Source: Halovenus sp. (GTDB lineage: Archaea; Halobacteriota; Halobacteria; Halobacteriales; Haloarculaceae). From it: a stretch of 5,514 nt of DNA. The DNA lies in the NCBI GenBank assembly GCA_028274925.1, contig JAQCNR010000214.1, positions 1 through 5,514 on the forward strand, in the 5' to 3' direction. Position numbers and translations under genes: made by a program. The notes beneath the pieces were generated by a model, which did no database searches, had not been told where the DNA came from, and saw only the letters and a list, made by a program, of their open reading frames with translations. Shown piece after piece: positions 1-5,214 of this stretch; the first letter of the stretch is position 1, and each line of letters starts with the position of its first letter.

Positions 1-207
1 AATCCTTTCGTCAGGCTATCTCTGACGCATCGAGGTCGATTTCCTGCAGCAACGTGTCGACATCCAACTGAGCGTTCATCCTGCCCTGTCAGAAGTCACC
101 CCGGCCGTACTCCGACGACTGAGCCTGCTCCTTCTCAGATATATCCCCCACTCGACGGTATCATCTGGCTCAACGGACTGTGTAGTACGCTCTGGCTCTC
201 TTTCCAT
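1..207 (-). pseudogene. Decayed N-terminal fragment resembling a HemAT-type globin-coupled transducer; runs off the left edge
   Basis: Reading from an ATG at 205-207, the frame begins MEREPERTTQSVEPDD. It must gain one base in a run of five G (plus-strand C at 145-149) to continue as WGDISEKEQAQSSEYGRGDF. It then meets TGA at 89-91, continues in the same frame through an internal Met (77-79) as MNAQLDVDTLLQEIDLDA, and meets a second TGA at 11-13 before RKD at the window edge. The stretch around LLQEIDLDASEIA-(stop)-RKD matches what I recall of the start of the protoglobin domain of haloarchaeal HemAT, a soluble haem oxygen sensor fused to a methyl-accepting signalling domain, where the stop position is Trp (EIAW). 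With two stops and a frameshift it should not make the transducer. The family call rests on about 20 residues from memory and is tentative; the rest of the gene lies outside the window. A 22-residue peptide from the Met at 77-79 is possible but unsupported. Confidence 0.45.
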
Positions 208-322
208 ACAACTGCTAGATTACCTCTCATACACATGTACACTGGTCGAATTATCAGGACAGATACTTTATCACTACACTGATTTCATATCTGTCGCTGT
301 TCCTCTCACTCACGTTCGCCGT

Positions 323-353
323 CAATTGCTCACGCTCTAAACCGTGAGAATTG
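323..353. other. Stem-loop overlapping the end of the DICT pseudogene
   Basis: Positions 323-334 (CAATTGCTCACG) pair with 343-353 (CGTGAGAATTG) in an 11-bp stem with one bulged G, around an 8-nt loop at 335-342. It covers the restored stop codon (330-332) of the upstream-reading DICT pseudogene. It could be a terminator-type structure or the end hairpin of an insertion element, but there is no adjoining T-tract and no transposase in the window, so its role is open. Confidence 0.45.
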
Positions 354-1079
354 CCCGCTAGCCCCGAGACACGTCTCAGTGAGGTACTCGCAGATGCTGT
401 CGAGATTGCGCTGTCGTAGGTCCAGAAGCCGTAGAATGTCCCCACACTGTCCTCTTCGGCGAGCAGTGCACTCTTCTGGGTTTCCTCACCGCCGCTGTCG
501 TAGACGACAACCCACAGATCGGCAATCTCACCGCCGACTGCGTGAACTTGGCCGCCCGCAACCTCTGGGGGCGTCACGTCGAGGACGCCGTAGGCGTGCA
601 CACTGACTCCGTTTCCACTCAAATCCTCGTAGATGGCCTGCTGAGACACATGGTCAAACACCGCTGGAAGCCAGCGTGCACTGTGCCCGTTCCGCATCGC
701 CGAGCGCGGCCCTCGATTGCTCGGGAGGCATAGAGCATATCCTCGGTGTTGCGGGAGGTGAACGTCGTCTCTTTGAGATGAGACAGCAGGTCCTCGTACA
801 CTGCATCCGAGACGCTAAACTGCCGCCGCCCCGCCCCTGCTCCACTGACCGGTTCACCAAGAGTCTTGACCCCGACAACTGCGAGGACTGTCTTGCCAGC
901 GGCTAACACCGCAATCTCCTCGGGAACGCCCGATGCGGTCTGTGCAGTGGTTGTTCGGACATTTTGCGTCCGAAAGAAGGCTCTCAGCTCGTCGTCTATC
1001 CGCCCGTCAGCATCGATGTTGAAAAGCGCCAGCTCTTTTGCTGTGCTTGCACCGAGTTAACTATCTGGCGTAAACTCAT
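330..1079 (-). pseudogene. DICT sensory domain protein, broken by three single-base losses
   Basis: The ATG at 1077-1079 opens MSLRQIVNSVQAQQ. A missing base at the A4 run (plus-strand T at 1036-1039) shifts the frame to KELALFNIDADGRIDDELRA and on, without stops, to YASRAIEGRARR and GTVHAGFQR. A second missing base near 661-662 shifts to VFDHVSQQAIYEDLSGNG, VSVHAYGVLDVTPPE and FYGFWTYDS. A third near 409-411 leads to RNLDSICEYLTETCLGASG and a TGA at 330-332. Restored, the protein is about 250 residues, a usual length for haloarchaeal DICT-domain proteins as I know them. Family-typical segments are SLRxIV near the N-terminus, the GFQR region, HAYGV and the closing FYGFWTYD. DICT domains are sensory modules associated with diguanylate cyclases and two-component systems; the ligand of this group is unknown to me. 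There are no premature stops in the restored path, suggesting recent inactivation. Some of the frame breaks could be sequencing errors, but the nearby intact genes argue against that. Confidence 0.75.
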
Positions 1080-1100
1080 GCCCTGCCATCGCGGGGACCG

Positions 1101-1107
1101 ATATAAA
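1101..1107 (-). promoter_or_regulatory. TATA box of the DICT pseudogene
   Basis: On the minus strand the sequence reads TTTATAT, centred about 25 nt upstream of the ATG at 1079. That is the spacing expected for an archaeal TATA box driving a leaderless transcript. No Shine-Dalgarno sequence is seen before this ATG, in keeping with leaderless translation. The position also supports the chosen start. Confidence 0.6.
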
Positions 1108-1300
1108 GACTGCCCTGGCCGATATTTATTTTTGAATATGTTCGATTCCGGAGTAGCTATCGGTGTGCATGCGAGAAAACGTGCGGTTACCACTGCTACA
1201 GCAATGGTGAAGTTCGCTCCAGCGGACCCTTCGGAACCGAGCAAACGCTTTGTTCACGCTGGACTCGTCCCGCTTCTTCGTAACCTTCAGTCACTGCGAG

Positions 1301-1371
1301 TGGACTCGTCGGGACCGAGAAAACGCACAGCGTTTGCGAGGGTCGACGAGGGAACGACTGAGCGAAGGAAG
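1301..1371. repeat. tRNA-end repeat unit, copy 1 (71 nt)
   Basis: It starts with the 14-nt tRNA-Ala end and folds as CTCGTC (1305-1310) with GACGAG (1345-1350), GACC (1313-1316) with GGTC (1341-1344), and AAACGC (1321-1326) with GCGTTT (1330-1335) around an ACA loop. Compared with the copy at 1517 it differs by a few substitutions and lacks 13 nt near its end. Confidence 0.8.
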
Positions 1372-1414
1372 TGGACTCGTCGGGACTGAGCAAAACCTCC
1401 AGTTTCACTCAGGT
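1372..1414. repeat. Diverged tRNA-end repeat copy with a conserved hairpin
   Basis: After the exact 14-nt tRNA-Ala end the sequence departs from the other copies but still folds: CTGAG (1386-1390) pairs with CTCAG (1408-1412), and AAAC (1393-1396) pairs with GTTT (1402-1405) around a CTCCA loop. The pairing is kept although the bases changed, which suggests the structure rather than the sequence was preserved. Confidence 0.6.
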
Positions 1415-1439
1415 CGAGAGACGCCGCCGGCGTCTCTCG
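1415..1439. repeat. Palindrome with 12-bp arms
   Basis: CGAGAGACGCCG (1415-1426) is followed by one base and then its exact reverse complement CGGCGTCTCTCG (1428-1439). As RNA on either strand it would form a strong GC-rich hairpin. It sits between the diverged repeat copy and the T-arm inverted repeat. It could act as a terminator or be a mobile-element end; nothing seen decides this. Confidence 0.8.
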
Positions 1440-1495
1440 GGATTTGAACCTGATTGCAAGACTCGCTACGCTCGTCTTGCGTGATTCAAATCCCG
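1438..1495. repeat. Inverted repeat of tRNA T-arm-like sequence
   Basis: CGGGATTTGAA (1438-1448) is exactly inverted as TTCAAATCCCG (1485-1495). A second inverted pair, GCAAGAC (1456-1462) and GTCTTGC (1474-1480), nests inside with an 11-nt loop. TTCAAATCCCG is the typical T-loop and T-stem sequence of haloarchaeal tRNAs, so two T-arm-like ends face each other. On the plus strand the right arm continues to 1502 as CCCCGACCA, resembling an acceptor strand plus discriminator. No complete tRNA can be folded here. Confidence 0.65.
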
Positions 1496-1516
1496 CCCCG
1501 ACCATTCTCGCTCCGA

Positions 1517-1600
1517 TGGACTCGTCGGGACCGAGAAAACGCGCAGCGTTTTCGAGGGTCGACGAGGGAACAACTGAGCGAACGTAGTGAGCGAAGGAAG
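1517..1600. repeat. tRNA-end repeat unit, copy 2 (84 nt), abutting the tRNA gene
   Basis: This is the longest copy. Its hairpin is CTCGTC (1521-1526) with GACGAG (1561-1566), GACC (1529-1532) with GGTC (1557-1560), and AAAACGC (1536-1542) with GCGTTTT (1546-1552) around a GCA loop. GAGCGAA is repeated at 1576-1582 and 1589-1595; the other copy has it once. The unit ends where the true tRNA-Ala 3' end begins. Confidence 0.8.
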
Positions 1601-1672
1601 TGGACTCGTCGGGATTTGAACCCGAGGCCTTCCCCGTGCCAGGGGGATGATCTACCACTGATCTACGAGCCC
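1601..1672 (-). tRNA. tRNA-Ala, anticodon GGC
   Basis: The minus strand folds into a complete cloverleaf of 72 nt. Acceptor GGGCTCG pairs with CGAGTCC (one G-U pair), the D stem is GATC/GATC around AGTGGTA, the anticodon stem TCCCC/GGGGA closes the loop CTGGCAC with anticodon GGC, the variable loop is AGGCC, and the T arm is TCGGG-TTCAAAT-CCCGA. The discriminator is A. The gene reads Ala codons GCC and GCU. CCA is not encoded (CT follows the discriminator) and must be added after transcription. No intron is present. It is divergent from rpl21e, about 100 nt away. Immediately downstream of its 3' end, its terminal 14 nt are repeated three more times. Confidence 0.95.
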
Positions 1673-1737
1673 GCACTCCCAGATATCCAGTCGCCTCACT
1701 TGAACCCATCGAACACTGCCCAAGGACGGAACGCACG

Positions 1738-1744
1738 TTTTATA
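1738..1744 (+). promoter_or_regulatory. TATA box of rpl21e
   Basis: TTTTATA lies with its centre about 31 nt before the rpl21e ATG at 1773. With the usual 25-27 nt from TATA box to transcription start, the leader would be only a few nucleotides. No Shine-Dalgarno sequence is seen immediately before the ATG. Confidence 0.65.
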
Positions 1745-1772
1745 CCGCCGACTGGATTAGAAGGGCCTACGA

Positions 1773-2063
1773 ATGCCAAACTCGAATGGACCACAACAGG
1801 GCACACGGCACAAACTTCAGAACGACCCACGAGACCAGGGCACCTCTCCGCCACAGCAGGCCGTCGAGAAGTTCGACGCTGGCGACACCGTCCACCTCTC
1901 GCTGGACCCGAGCGTGCAGGAAGGCCGATTCCACCCGCGATTCAACGGCGAAGTCGGCACCGTCACCGGTGAGCAGGGCCAAGCATACACGGTCGAAATC
2001 ACCGACGGCGGCAAGGAAAAGACCGTTATCGCGAAGCCGGCTCACATCCGGGCCACACAGTAA
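1773..2063 (+). CDS. rpl21e: 50S ribosomal protein L21e
   Basis: This 96-residue protein belongs to the archaeal/eukaryal L21e family, a component of the large ribosomal subunit with no bacterial counterpart of the same fold and name. The family's usual length in archaea is about 95-100. The basic N-terminal tail (PQQGTRHKLQNDPRDQGTSP, residues 7-26) and the core with GRFHPRFNGEVGTVTGEQG (about 52-70) followed by DGGKEKT (78-84) are typical. The ATG start agrees with the TATA box at 1738-1744. It is divergent from tRNA-Ala and converges on glmS, with just 6 bp between the two stops. In many archaea rpl21e is followed by rpoF and a DUF655 gene; those are absent here. By memory the sequence differs at roughly a third of positions from the Haloarcula marismortui protein. 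Confidence 0.95.
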   Translation: MPNSNGPQQGTRHKLQNDPRDQGTSPPQQAVEKFDAGDTVHLSLDPSVQEGRFHPRFNGEVGTVTGEQGQAYTVEITDGGKEKTVIAKPAHIRATQ

Positions 2064-2069
2064 CCTGCC

Positions 2070-3896
2070 CTATTCGACGGTCACGCTTTTTGCGAGATTT
2101 CGCGGTTTGTCGATCGGTCGGCCGAGATTGTTGGCGACGTGATACGCAACTAACTGCAGTTGCACGTTCGTGAGCAGCGCCGCCGCCCGCGGGTTCGTCT
2201 CTGGAATTTCGAGCACGTGGTCTGCGTAGGTGGCCGCGTCACTCTGACCATCCGTCACGGCAACGACCGGCGCGCTCCGGGCCTGTACTTCCTTGATGTT
2301 ACCGACAGTCTTGCGGGCAATGGGCCCGTTGCCGACGACCAGCGCGAACACCGGTGTCTGGTCGGTGACCAGCGCCAGCGGGCCGTGTTTGAGTTCGCCT
2401 GCGGCGAACCCTTCGGCGTGTTCGTAGCTAATTTCTTTGAGCTTCAGCGCGCCTTCGAGCGCGACAGGGTGCTGGTAGCGTCGGCCGATGAAGAAAAACG
2501 ACTCGGCGGTTGCGTACTCTTCGGCGACCTCGGCGGCTGTCGAGTTGTCGAGCACACTTTGCATATCGCCGGGCAGGTCCCGCAGTGCCGGGATGACCGA
2601 CGAGCGACGCTGGCTATCCTCGACGGTGGCGAGCGTGAAGAGATTCAGTGCCGTGAGCTGACCAGCGAAGGTCTTGGTTGCTGCGACGCCAATCTCTGGG
2701 CCAGAGCGGATATACAGCGCGTGGTCACACTCTCGCGTGGCGGTCGAGCCAACGGTGTTCGTCACGGTCAGCGTTTCTGCACCGCGCTGTTTTGCCTTTC
2801 GGAGTGCCGAGAGCGTATCTGCCGTCTCGCCGCTCTGGGTGATTCCCACGACGAGGTCGTCGCCAATTGGCGGTGGTGAGCTGGCGTACTCGCTGGCGAG
2901 ATACGCCTGGGACGGCACGCCAGCTTGCTCGAACAACTGGCTCCCGTACAGCGCGGCATGATACGAGGTTCCGCAGGCGACAAACTGGATTCCTGACGGG
3001 TCGAGGTCGCCAATCGATTCCACGTCCACCGTACTTGCAAGTTCGTCGACGCGGCCGCGGAGACACTGCCTGAGTGCCCGGGGTTGCTCGTTGATTTCTT
3101 TGAGCATGTAATGTTCGTAGCCACTCTTGCCCGTCTCTTCAGGGTCCCACTCGATTGTCTCGACAGTTTTCTCGACAGTCTGGCCGTCGGTGTCGGTCAC
3201 GGTGAGGCTGCCGTCCAATCGGGCGAACTCACCGTCTTCGAGGTAGATTACTTGCGGGGTATACTTTCGGAATGCCGGGACGTCGCTGGCGATGAAATAG
3301 GGTCCGTTGGCGAGGTCAGTGTTTCCGGTGCTCTCCGGGTCGAGACCGACACCAATCACCAGCGGCGAGTCGTTTCGCGCCGCAAACAGTGCGTCAGTGC
3401 CGTCAACGATTGCGGCGATAGCGTAGCTTCCTTCGAGCTGTGAGACCGCCGCCCGGACTGCCGCCTCGGGGTCAGCACCGCGGGCCAGTTCGTCCTCGAT
3501 CAGGTGCGGGACAACCTCCGTGTCGGTATCGCTCTCGAACGTGTGGCCCGCCGCTGTCAGGTCATCACGCAACTGCTGGTAGTTCTCGATGATGCCGTTG
3601 TGCACAACGGCAACCTCGCCAGTACAGTCCTGGTGTGGGTGAGCGTTCTCGTCGGTTGGGGGGCCGTGGGTACTCCAGCGAGTGTGACCGATACCGACTG
3701 CGCCCGACAGTGACTGCTCAGCGAGTGCTGCGCGGAGCTGTTCGATTTTCCCGCTGGTCTTGCACACACCGAAACTATGGCCACCAAGCGCGACCCCAGC
3801 GGAGTCGTAGCCGCGGTACTCCAGACTTTCGAGGCCGTGGACGAGCGTCTCTAGGGTCTCGTCGCCCCGGCCAACACAGCCGATAATGCCACACAT
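2070..3896 (-). CDS. glmS: Glutamine--fructose-6-phosphate aminotransferase (isomerizing)
   Basis: This cytoplasmic enzyme makes glucosamine-6-phosphate and glutamate from fructose-6-phosphate and glutamine, the committed step to UDP-GlcNAc. At 608 residues it is full length. The N-terminal class II glutaminase domain (about 1-240) begins MCGIIG with catalytic Cys2, then HTRWSTHG (71-78), NGIIENY (100-106) and DTE (125-127). Two SIS sugar-isomerase domains follow (about 290-430 and 460-600), with GTSYHA (309-314), TQSGETADT (353-361), ATKTFAGQ (406-413), EGALKLKEIS (481-490), ELKHGP (501-506) and the end KPRNLAKSVTVE. E488, H504 and K603 fall at the E. coli active-site numbers. One small difference is Thr353 where E. 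coli has Ser in SQSGET. The ATG overlaps the stop of the glmU-like gene by one base and has a strong Shine-Dalgarno sequence, so the two are probably co-translated. Bacterial glmS ribozyme control is not expected or seen. Confidence 0.97.
   Translation of the reverse strand: MCGIIGCVGRGDETLETLVHGLESLEYRGYDSAGVALGGHSFGVCKTSGKIEQLRAALAEQSLSGAVGIGHTRWSTHGPPTDENAHPHQDCTGEVAVVHNGIIENYQQLRDDLTAAGHTFESDTDTEVVPHLIEDELARGADPEAAVRAAVSQLEGSYAIAAIVDGTDALFAARNDSPLVIGVGLDPESTGNTDLANGPYFIASDVPAFRKYTPQVIYLEDGEFARLDGSLTVTDTDGQTVEKTVETIEWDPEETGKSGYEHYMLKEINEQPRALRQCLRGRVDELASTVDVESIGDLDPSGIQFVACGTSYHAALYGSQLFEQAGVPSQAYLASEYASSPPPIGDDLVVGITQSGETADTLSALRKAKQRGAETLTVTNTVGSTATRECDHALYIRSGPEIGVAATKTFAGQLTALNLFTLATVEDSQRRSSVIPALRDLPGDMQSVLDNSTAAEVAEEYATAESFFFIGRRYQHPVALEGALKLKEISYEHAEGFAAGELKHGPLALVTDQTPVFALVVGNGPIARKTVGNIKEVQARSAPVVAVTDGQSDAATYADHVLEIPETNPRAAALLTNVQLQLVAYHVANNLGRPIDKPRNLAKSVTVE
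2087..2091 (+). terminator. Possible T-tract terminator of rpl21e
   Basis: A run of five T lies 24 nt past the rpl21e stop, inside the 3' end of convergent glmS. Short T-tracts serve as archaeal terminators, but there is no supporting hairpin and the run may only reflect glmS coding. Confidence 0.3.
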
Positions 3897-5089
3897 TACC
3901 GAACCACCTCCGCGCCGATCGGAATCTGGCCCCGGACGTGCGCGCCGGTTCTGATTGTCGCCTTCGCTCCGACGAGTGCGCCGGTCTCGAAGGAGACGCC
4001 GCCGGCAACTTTGACACGGTCTGCGAGGACAGCACCGAGATGTTGCTCTTCGTGGACCTGGTTACCGACGCGGACATCGCCTGGGCCGCCGGGAATAACT
4101 GTGCCGGCACCGAGGTGTGTATCTTGACCGAGCACGGAGTCGATGACCGTCGACCCGTGGCCGACGCGACTGTCTTCGTCGAGGACTGACCGCTCGACGG
4201 TTGCGTTCGGGCCGATAGTGACGTTGCGTGAGAGTGCAACATTCGGGCCGACAACGGCACCAGCGGCAATCTCACAGTCTGGACCGACGACCACTGGTGA
4301 CTGCAGCGTTGCGTCCTCGTGGATACTGACATCGTCGTCGACCCACACGCCCGGCTTAGTCTCTGGTTCACTCGTCTGTCCACGGCTGAGCACCTCCTGT
4401 GCGACCGACAGCAGGTCCCACGGATAGGTCGCGTCGACCCAGAGCCCGTCGATTGGCACGCCGGTCACATCCCGACGCCCCACGAGTCGCTGGATCGTAT
4501 CTGTCAGCGCCAGTTCGCCGGACTGTCTGGTGGTGGCGCTAATCTCGTCGAAAATGCTCTCTTCAAAGGCGTAGATGCCAGCGTTGATTAGTCCGTGGCC
4601 GTGTGTATCTGGCTTCTCAACTAGCTCGGCCACTTCGTCGCCATCGAGCGACACGACGCCGTACCGACTGGCTTCGTCACGCTCGATCACCGCCATCGCG
4701 GCGGACCGGTCAGAGTCAGCGAACGCAGTCCCGACGGCCTCGATGGCGGCCGGTTCGATAAGCCGGTCACCGTTGACAACCAGCATCGGTTCGGTAACTT
4801 CCGACTCCGCCTGGAGCAATGCGTGACCGCTGCCTAACTGTTTGTCCTGAATGACGTACTCGACAGGCGTGTCGCGGTAGGTCGGGCCGACGTAGCTCTG
4901 GACTCGTTCCCGGCGGTAGCCGACGACGAGGACAAGTCGTTCGATTCCCGCGTCGACGAGGGCGTCGAGAACGTGTTCCAGTATCGGGCGATTCGCCGCC
5001 GGAAGCATCGGTTTGGGCCGGCTCTGCGTTAACGGTTGCAGCCGCGTTCCTTTGCCGGCTGCGAGGACGACTGCTGTCCGGGTATTCAT
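3896..5089 (-). CDS. glmU: GlmU-like sugar-1-phosphate nucleotidylyltransferase with left-handed beta-helix domain
   Basis: The 397-residue protein has an N-terminal nucleotidyltransferase domain (about 1-230): AVVLAAGKGTRL (6-17), RPKPMLP (24-30), GSGHA (86-90), NGD with the metal-binding Asp108, VEKP (157-160), NAGIY (169-173) and DATYPWD (219-225). The C-terminal half (about 247-390) is built of hexapeptide repeats of the left-handed beta-helix type. Archaeal proteins of this layout convert glucosamine-1-phosphate to UDP-GlcNAc, and adjacency to glmS supports that role here. The C-terminal segment after GAGTVI reads PGGPGDVRVG, where acetyltransferases of the family usually have an Asn, so acetylation is less certain than uridylylation; glucose-1-phosphate or dTDP-sugar chemistry is an alternative. 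The ATG at 5087-5089 was chosen because it sits five residues before the conserved motif and has a TATA-like box 28 nt upstream; an ATG at 5110 and a TTG at 5137 are longer options. Confidence 0.88.
   Translation of the reverse strand: MNTRTAVVLAAGKGTRLQPLTQSRPKPMLPAANRPILEHVLDALVDAGIERLVLVVGYRRERVQSYVGPTYRDTPVEYVIQDKQLGSGHALLQAESEVTEPMLVVNGDRLIEPAAIEAVGTAFADSDRSAAMAVIERDEASRYGVVSLDGDEVAELVEKPDTHGHGLINAGIYAFEESIFDEISATTRQSGELALTDTIQRLVGRRDVTGVPIDGLWVDATYPWDLLSVAQEVLSRGQTSEPETKPGVWVDDDVSIHEDATLQSPVVVGPDCEIAAGAVVGPNVALSRNVTIGPNATVERSVLDEDSRVGHGSTVIDSVLGQDTHLGAGTVIPGGPGDVRVGNQVHEEQHLGAVLADRVKVAGGVSFETGALVGAKATIRTGAHVRGQIPIGAEVVR
3905..3911 (-). promoter_or_regulatory. Shine-Dalgarno sequence of glmS
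   Basis: On the minus strand GGAGGTG ends 8 nt before the glmS ATG and lies wholly within the last codons of the glmU-like gene. It is a strong match to the 16S rRNA 3' end and fixes the glmS start. Combined with the TAATG overlap it points to reinitiation or coupled translation. Confidence 0.75.
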
Positions 5090-5114
5090 ATGTAGATAGT
5101 GTGAGGCCATCGGG

Positions 5115-5120
5115 TTTGTA
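5115..5120 (-). promoter_or_regulatory. TATA-like box of the glmU-glmS unit
   Basis: TACAAA on the minus strand is centred about 28 nt before the ATG at 5089, suiting a leaderless or nearly leaderless mRNA. Another A/T-rich word, TAAAATC (about 5143-5149), lies further upstream and could be used instead. The match to the consensus is only moderate. Confidence 0.4.
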
Positions 5121-5173
5121 CCTTTGGACCTTCCCAATGACGATTTTACCCAATCCCGCTGCCAAGTCGATTC

Positions 5174-5198
5174 AAAATGGTCGGTTTTTCGCGGAAAA
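5174..5198 (-). terminator. Possible terminator of the phosphotransferase gene
   Basis: About 17-40 nt past the stop at 5215-5217, the minus strand carries two TTTT tracts (5195-5198 and 5174-5177) and a small 5-bp stem formed by TTTTC/GAAAA around GCG (5186-5198). T-tracts of this kind are plausible archaeal terminators, separating this gene from the glmU promoter. Confidence 0.35.
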
Positions 5199-5214
5199 CT
5201 GTCTGTATCTGTCT

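Larger units (their letters stand above)
1223..1614. repeat. Degenerate array of repeats derived from the tRNA-Ala 3' end
   Basis: The 14-mer TGGACTCGTCGGGA, which is the complement of the last 14 nt of the tRNA-Ala gene (discriminator, acceptor strand and 3' half of the T stem), occurs at 1301, 1372, 1517 and, as the true gene end, 1601. A shortened match (TGGACTCGTCCC) begins at 1260 and a still weaker copy of the repeat start lies at 1223-1251. Copies at 1301 and 1517 continue into a shared ~70-84-nt unit that folds into a hairpin; the copy at 1372 is diverged but keeps the fold. The spacing is irregular (71, 145 and 84 nt). This fills the gene-free stretch 1080-1600. Repeated tRNA 3' ends are what integrase attachment scars look like, but no integrase is present here. 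An ordinary dispersed palindromic repeat that absorbed the tRNA end is the alternative. Confidence 0.8.

Noticed and set aside
1169..1210. Short plus-strand frame beginning MRENVRLPLLQQW
   Set aside because: It ends after 13 codons and has no recognisable continuation in another frame.
1441..1502. A second complete tRNA gene
   Set aside because: Only T-arm and acceptor-like segments are present; no D arm, anticodon arm or matching 5' acceptor strand can be found.
1223..1614. CRISPR array
   Set aside because: Repeats are few, unevenly spaced and much longer than the intervals between them; there are no uniform spacers and no cas genes.
1287..1736. A 149-codon open frame on the minus strand with repeated DEST motifs
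   Set aside because: Its repetitive peptide is simply the translated tRNA-end repeats, and it runs through the tRNA-Ala gene.
1454..1972. A 172-codon open frame on the plus strand
   Set aside because: It crosses the repeats, the tRNA gene and the start of rpl21e in another frame, and its composition is low-complexity and Arg/Pro-rich.
2160..2879. A 239-codon open frame antisense to glmS
   Set aside because: It is a typical shadow in GC-rich coding DNA; the minus-strand frame encodes a full, motif-complete GlmS.
3775..4383. A 202-codon open frame on the minus strand
   Set aside because: It overlaps the glmU-like gene and the start of glmS out of frame, with Ser/Arg-rich unstructured composition.
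5090..5137. Longer N-terminus for the GlmU-like protein from TTG at 5137 or ATG at 5110
   Set aside because: The family's conserved AVVLAAGKG begins right after the ATG at 5089, and the TATA-like box at 5115-5120 would lie inside the longer forms.
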